Assembly: GCA_002633005.1 (NCBI GenBank)
Contig: NMRA01000432.1
Span: 130,070-194,069 of the forward strand
DNA: 64,000 bases
Source: Phoronis australis
Taxonomy: Eukaryota > Phoronida > Phoronidae
Direction: 5' to 3'
Part shown: one piece after another, positions 60,157 to 64,000 of the stretch
Layout: every line of letters starts with the position of its first letter
Position numbering within the stretch: position 1 is the stretch's first letter
Notes under the pieces: model-generated
Told to the model about the DNA's origin: nothing
The model's input: the letters and a program-made list of their open reading frames with translations, nothing else
Database searches by the model: none
Program-made: the position numbers and the translations under genes

Positions 60157-62175
60157 ATGGCCAGCAAATTAAACACTAAGTATCAGGAAAAGAAGAAAAA
60201 GGTGAAGGCCGTTCACCAGAAAGTGAAGTTGTTTCGATCGAACGAGCCTCTACTCAGTGTATTTATGTGGGGTGTCAACCATTCAGTGAGTAATTTAATT
60301 TTCATTGTCTTAATCTGGACACATCACAATAACAGGAACTGTGTCTAAATCGTTCTTCCACTATTTTTTGCTCAAACTTATTGGCAAGATTATACGCTAG
60401 TTGGTAAGGGTTGGAATTATGGAAGTCCGCTCAAAACGTAGAAAAAGAATTTAGCGTCATACATATCACTCGAATTGAACATCAAATATTAACTTGCACA
60501 CGTCGAAATTGTGATCACGTGAACACATTTAGCTGCTGAACTAATTCTGCAAATAGACACCGGTGACCTAAAATCGTGAACATAAGCTTAATAAGCAGTA
60601 GGCAATGACCATCGCCTATGTTGGTCCGAACCAGAGGCGATGCAGCTCCTATAGGCGCTCTGTACGCCGGAAGCTTTTCGGCGAATTATGCCTGGCACCG
60701 ACTAAACCATCAAAGTCACGTTGTTTTAAATACCTTATGCATTTAGTAGAATACTAATTTGAAACTAATAAGTAAATGTGACTCTCAAAATATAAAATGT
60801 GGAATAAAGTCTAAGTCGTACTAATCATCATTGTAATGAAAACACATTTTAAAGTTGCTATGTCTTATTAAAACCATGAACATTTAAATTTGTAGCAAGC
60901 GCCACCTGGTGACTCCCTGGAGAACTGTGTGTTCAAGTATAATCAGAAAAAGAAACAATTTGTAGATAAGAAAATGCCACAACTGATACACTTAAAACAA
61001 GTGTGAACATATAAAAATTGTAGTAATTCCAAGTATTATGCTATCGTTATTTCATAATGAAGAAAACAAATAATAAAAACTGTGCCTTGTTTCATTAGGG
61101 TAATGATGAAATATTACCATACTGATTTACATAAGAATAGTCTCGCAAAACAGGACTTTCATGACATTGTAATGGTAACTGGTTCTCGAATGGTTTCTGG
61201 CACACCAGAAGACCCAGGGTTGTTTGTAAACTAGTACTTTATTTGCATATTCATAATTTAATGAGGCATATTATCTTTAATGATTTGTTTTTGTTTTAAA
61301 TTAGAAGTTCTCATCCTAAGCTTGTACTAACTTTTTTGTGGACCATGTTGTTGAAGGTTCTGAAGCATGCCCAGTAAATAATAAAGATGTTTTCAAAGTA
61401 TTGGTAATAGGACTTTAGTATCTTCACAGTTTGAGGCAGACAATTCACCTATTGCCAGAATTTTGAGTGACAACTTAACTGACCAATCAGAACGCCGCAT
61501 TCTTGACACACCTTCGTTTCCAAGCCGCCATTTTACCTGACAAACAACACGTTGCCAGGGAAAACTTATTGTTTGTTGGTTGACATTTTGCAAGGGGGTG
61601 GAGCTTGCGATAGGTCAATTGGTTCAGCATGGTTTAGTTGACGGCATCAACTTATGGCTGTCTTCCAGTTTGAAAATAAGACATTTATTGCATTACGTTT
61701 AGATTTATGATTTAAGAATATGTGGAGCTAATAAACTTAGCAGATGCTGGTCTTTATTTAGTGATACGTATGATTAGTTTTTCTTCCAGCTTTTTAATTC
61801 GTGCCTTTTTAATTTTAAAGAGAGGTGTTATCTAATGTTACATCATGGTTTGCAGTCAATAGGCAAATAAATCAATTTGTTTAAGTAAGTTTACATATTG
61901 TTCACATAACTTTTCTTCTGTTTTTCTACTGTGTTTTGTTCTGTCTTGTTATTGGTGAGGACAAAATTGAAACAACTTGACCACAAATAGCATGGAAAAT
62001 ATTAAAATGGTAGTTTGAATTGAGCGATTGAGGAGGGTTTCTTTGTGTATGTTGTCATTGATATCGGTTCATTTCAGATTCAAGAGTTGAACCATGTGTC
62101 AGTGCCAGTCATGTTGATGTCTGATGACTTTAAGGCTTACACAAAAGTTCGAGTTGACAACCACCTATTCAATAA
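60157..62175 (+). CDS. PIP4K2: phosphatidylinositol-5-phosphate 4-kinase type 2, first two coding exons
   Basis: Converts PI5P to PI(4,5)P2 and regulates PI5P levels in cytosol, nucleus and endosomes. Exon 1 (60157-60285) encodes [15 protein letters not shown]... followed by [20 protein letters not shown] and VNHS, then donor gtgagt. Exon 2 (62078-62175), after acceptor tttcag, encodes [20 protein letters not shown] and [12 protein letters not shown] and ends in phase 2 before gtaagt. QKVKLFR...PLLSV.MWGVNHS and the VPVMLM.DDFKAY.K...DNHLFNK block are diagnostic of type II PIP kinases. The rest of the kinase domain lies beyond the window. No defects seen; one gene cannot be assigned to the vertebrate A/B/C paralogues. 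Confidence 0.96.
61441..61620. mobile_element. 180-bp MITE in PIP4K2 intron 1
   Basis: Starts caattcacctattgcc and ends gcttgcgataggtcaatt, matching the ends of the 1.37-kb element at 56855-58220. Most of its body (61460-61560) is the reverse complement of 58095-58210 (shared ccaatcagaac/gttctgattgg and aagccgccattttac). It is probably a deletion derivative mobilised by the same transposase. Confidence 0.75.
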
Positions 62176-62829
62176 GTAAGTCAAAGCTGGTATAAATCGC
62201 GTTTGTACAGACTTACGATTTGGGCCATTTAAACCAAAGTAAATCTTGCCTCAAAAAAAGTGTCTGGATTTGCATAGAATAGAAACTATACTTATTTAAA
62301 ACCTGTCAAGAGTCCCACGATGTGTTTGAAAAGTGACACCATCGCTTCTAATTGCAGTGGAAATATGCTGCAGTGTTTCCCCAGTGTTTAAAAATCTGCG
62401 TGACTCACCACGCTCCTGTTGTATTCCACCTCTCATATTCTTGCTCAAATTGACTACTGCACATCTAATCCTGATGGGAAAACTTCCCCAGCAGGCAAAA
62501 ATTGTTAGTGAAGATATGCAATATACTCTCCATGTCTGTGGATCGAACTGGAAAAACACTAATGTAAATCAGACTTTGAATCATTTTATGTCTTTCTTGC
62601 GTTTGCTAAATGACTGACATTTGGCACTTCTTGGTTATCCGACAATGTACAGCAATTGAATACAGTTTGGAACCAGGCAATGACCTCGACATTAGTTTTC
62701 CTAAATGACAAAGTGCCAATGAACACAGAATTAAAATAGGTGGAGAAACACTAAGTTTTACAAAAGAGGTCGTGCAACGATGTGCATTATATTGCACGAA
62801 ATAGTCAATAGTTTAATTGAGCGTTTTTC

Positions 62830-62965
62830 ACATGTTTTGAAAGGAGCGTGTCGGTGAATTGTCCTAGTATGATGCAAAGTCCATTTCGGCATGCACGTAT
62901 GGGAAATGTGGATCTCCCCCATTACCTGGGCTTTGAAAGGAGTCTGCCGGTGAATGGTAGCAGTG
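62830..62965. repeat. short direct repeat in PIP4K2 intron 2
   Basis: tttgaaaggagcgtgtcggtgaat recurs about 95 bases later as tttgaaaggagtctgccggtgaat. No other structure seen. Confidence 0.4.
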
Positions 62966-63139
62966 AATGCGGAGCCCGGCACTGCAGTGAAGTGTCATTG
63001 TGTGTCATGTCTGTATCATTAAAGTTGCGTTAAGAAGCGGGACACACCAGGACAGGGCTTCAGGCTACTCATTGAAATTGAATTATTTGGCTGTATGCAC
63101 TTATAGGAATAGACTAACACTGGTCTTAGTTTAATTTTG

Positions 63140-63759
63140 CTGTTCTGTTTGTTCATGAGCAGCTGGCACTTGATTGAGGTGACCCATTTGGTCAGGAGAG
63201 TGATGATGTAATTTGTTTATGACAGAATAGTTGGGAACATTCTAGAAGATTTTTATATGTTTGTGATCGATGTAGTTCTAGAGCCTAGTATATGTTTGTA
63301 GAACGATTGGGTAGTTTCCAGAAAGTTCCAGAACAATATAACAGACTGTGAATACCCAGGTACGGGTTGGTGAGTCAGTTGGAGCTAGAGTTGAAGTTGG
63401 AGTTGAAAGACAAAGTCTGTTAAAGTTACAGTTGAGTTGCAGTGAAGAGAATCAGCAGTTACAACGATAGTGAATAGAGAGCCAGCTATAGAGACAGCAG
63501 GTTATTGAATTAACGAGTGTAACAGTTGCTGGAAGTGTCTCAGAAGTTCATCACAAGTCAAGGCTTCTCAGCACTGGCTGGAGCATAGAACAGACATTAC
63601 ATCCAATGTTTTGTTTGAGTAGACTTGTGAACATACGGTCGAGATTAATAAAGTGATTTACTTGAAACAGTTTTCATTCTGTCATCGCACCGAAATATTA
63701 GCACCGGTCGGGACTCAGTAACAACCTGCGCCCACCCATACACGGGGAAAGACGTGACA
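63140..63759 (+). mobile_element. isolated LTR in PIP4K2 intron 2
   Basis: Homologous to the LTR at 43247-43939 in the same orientation (shared gtagaa-gattgggtag, gttgagttgcagtgaagaga, acagttgctggaagtgtctc, and the end gaaagacgtgaca). It contains aataaag near 63646. No retroelement internal sequence is adjacent on either side, so it looks like a solo LTR. It is clearly diverged from the 43-kb LTR, so the two are probably different insertions. The left edge is approximate. Confidence 0.75.
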
Positions 63760-64000
63760 GGGATAAAACGAAAAGTTATTTGAACCTGTTTAGACCTGAT
63801 TAATTAACTTATATAATGAAACTTCTGTTACTATTGTTTATTATATTCTTGCTCAACGTAAATCAGTTGAATGGGTGTTACCCAGAACAGCAGACGATAT
63901 AGTCATCCATTCCATGCAGACAACTAGGTCTACTGAGATAACTGGACTGGTTTATGGTTCATAAAACTATTGACTATTTCATGCAATATGATTCACATTG

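Overview
The window is metazoan nuclear DNA: AT-rich, with small GT-AG spliced exons in long introns packed with transposon debris. Gene content (a 26S proteasome lid subunit, a Notch-ligand-like gene with MNNL and DSL domains, a phosphatidylinositol-5-phosphate 4-kinase) together with Penelope, Ty3/gypsy, hAT and DDE_Tnp_4 remnants suggests a marine invertebrate. Species or phylum cannot be fixed from sequence alone. Two single N calls (about 21146 and 57298) point to an imperfect draft assembly.

Layout. (1) 1-15.6 kb, plus strand: eight coding exons of PSMD11/Rpn6 whose phases all fit; the first exon (about 30 residues) is not found. Its introns hold a long foldback element, a TTAA-flanked TIR element with a perfect four-copy 188-bp internal array, a 14-copy 30-bp minisatellite and a small foldback MITE; a MITE lies in the 3' region. 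(2) 16.6-19.3 kb: a decayed hAT transposase (DUF4371 type) and a dispersed repeat. (3) 20.6-25.9 kb, minus strand: MNNL, DSL and Ser/Thr-rich plus EGF exons of a Notch-ligand-like gene; most of these exons are too short to stand out as ORFs. Some connecting exons are unresolved. (4) 26-34 kb: no convincing host gene; a 28-bp minisatellite, short repeats and an inverted second hAT copy. (5) 34.7-37.1 kb: diverged 150-170-bp tandem repeats interrupted by a truncated Penelope-like reverse transcriptase. (6) 42.2-48.5 kb: a Ty3/gypsy-like element with 5' LTR, gag and protease remnants, whose LTR/primer-binding-site junction is split by a 2.85-kb TIR element. (7) 48.6-56.3 kb: a repeat cluster with a second copy of the TTAA element, a decayed DDE_Tnp_4 transposase, a minus-strand gypsy pol remnant and a foldback element. 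(8) 56.8-64 kb: a tRNA-derived SINE head split by a TIR element, then the first two coding exons of a PIP4K2 gene on the plus strand, with an isolated LTR in its second intron.

The three host genes are functionally unrelated and show no operon-like arrangement. The best biological lead is the unusual Notch-ligand-like gene. The structural highlights are nested insertions and related pairs of elements at different ages or in rearranged forms.
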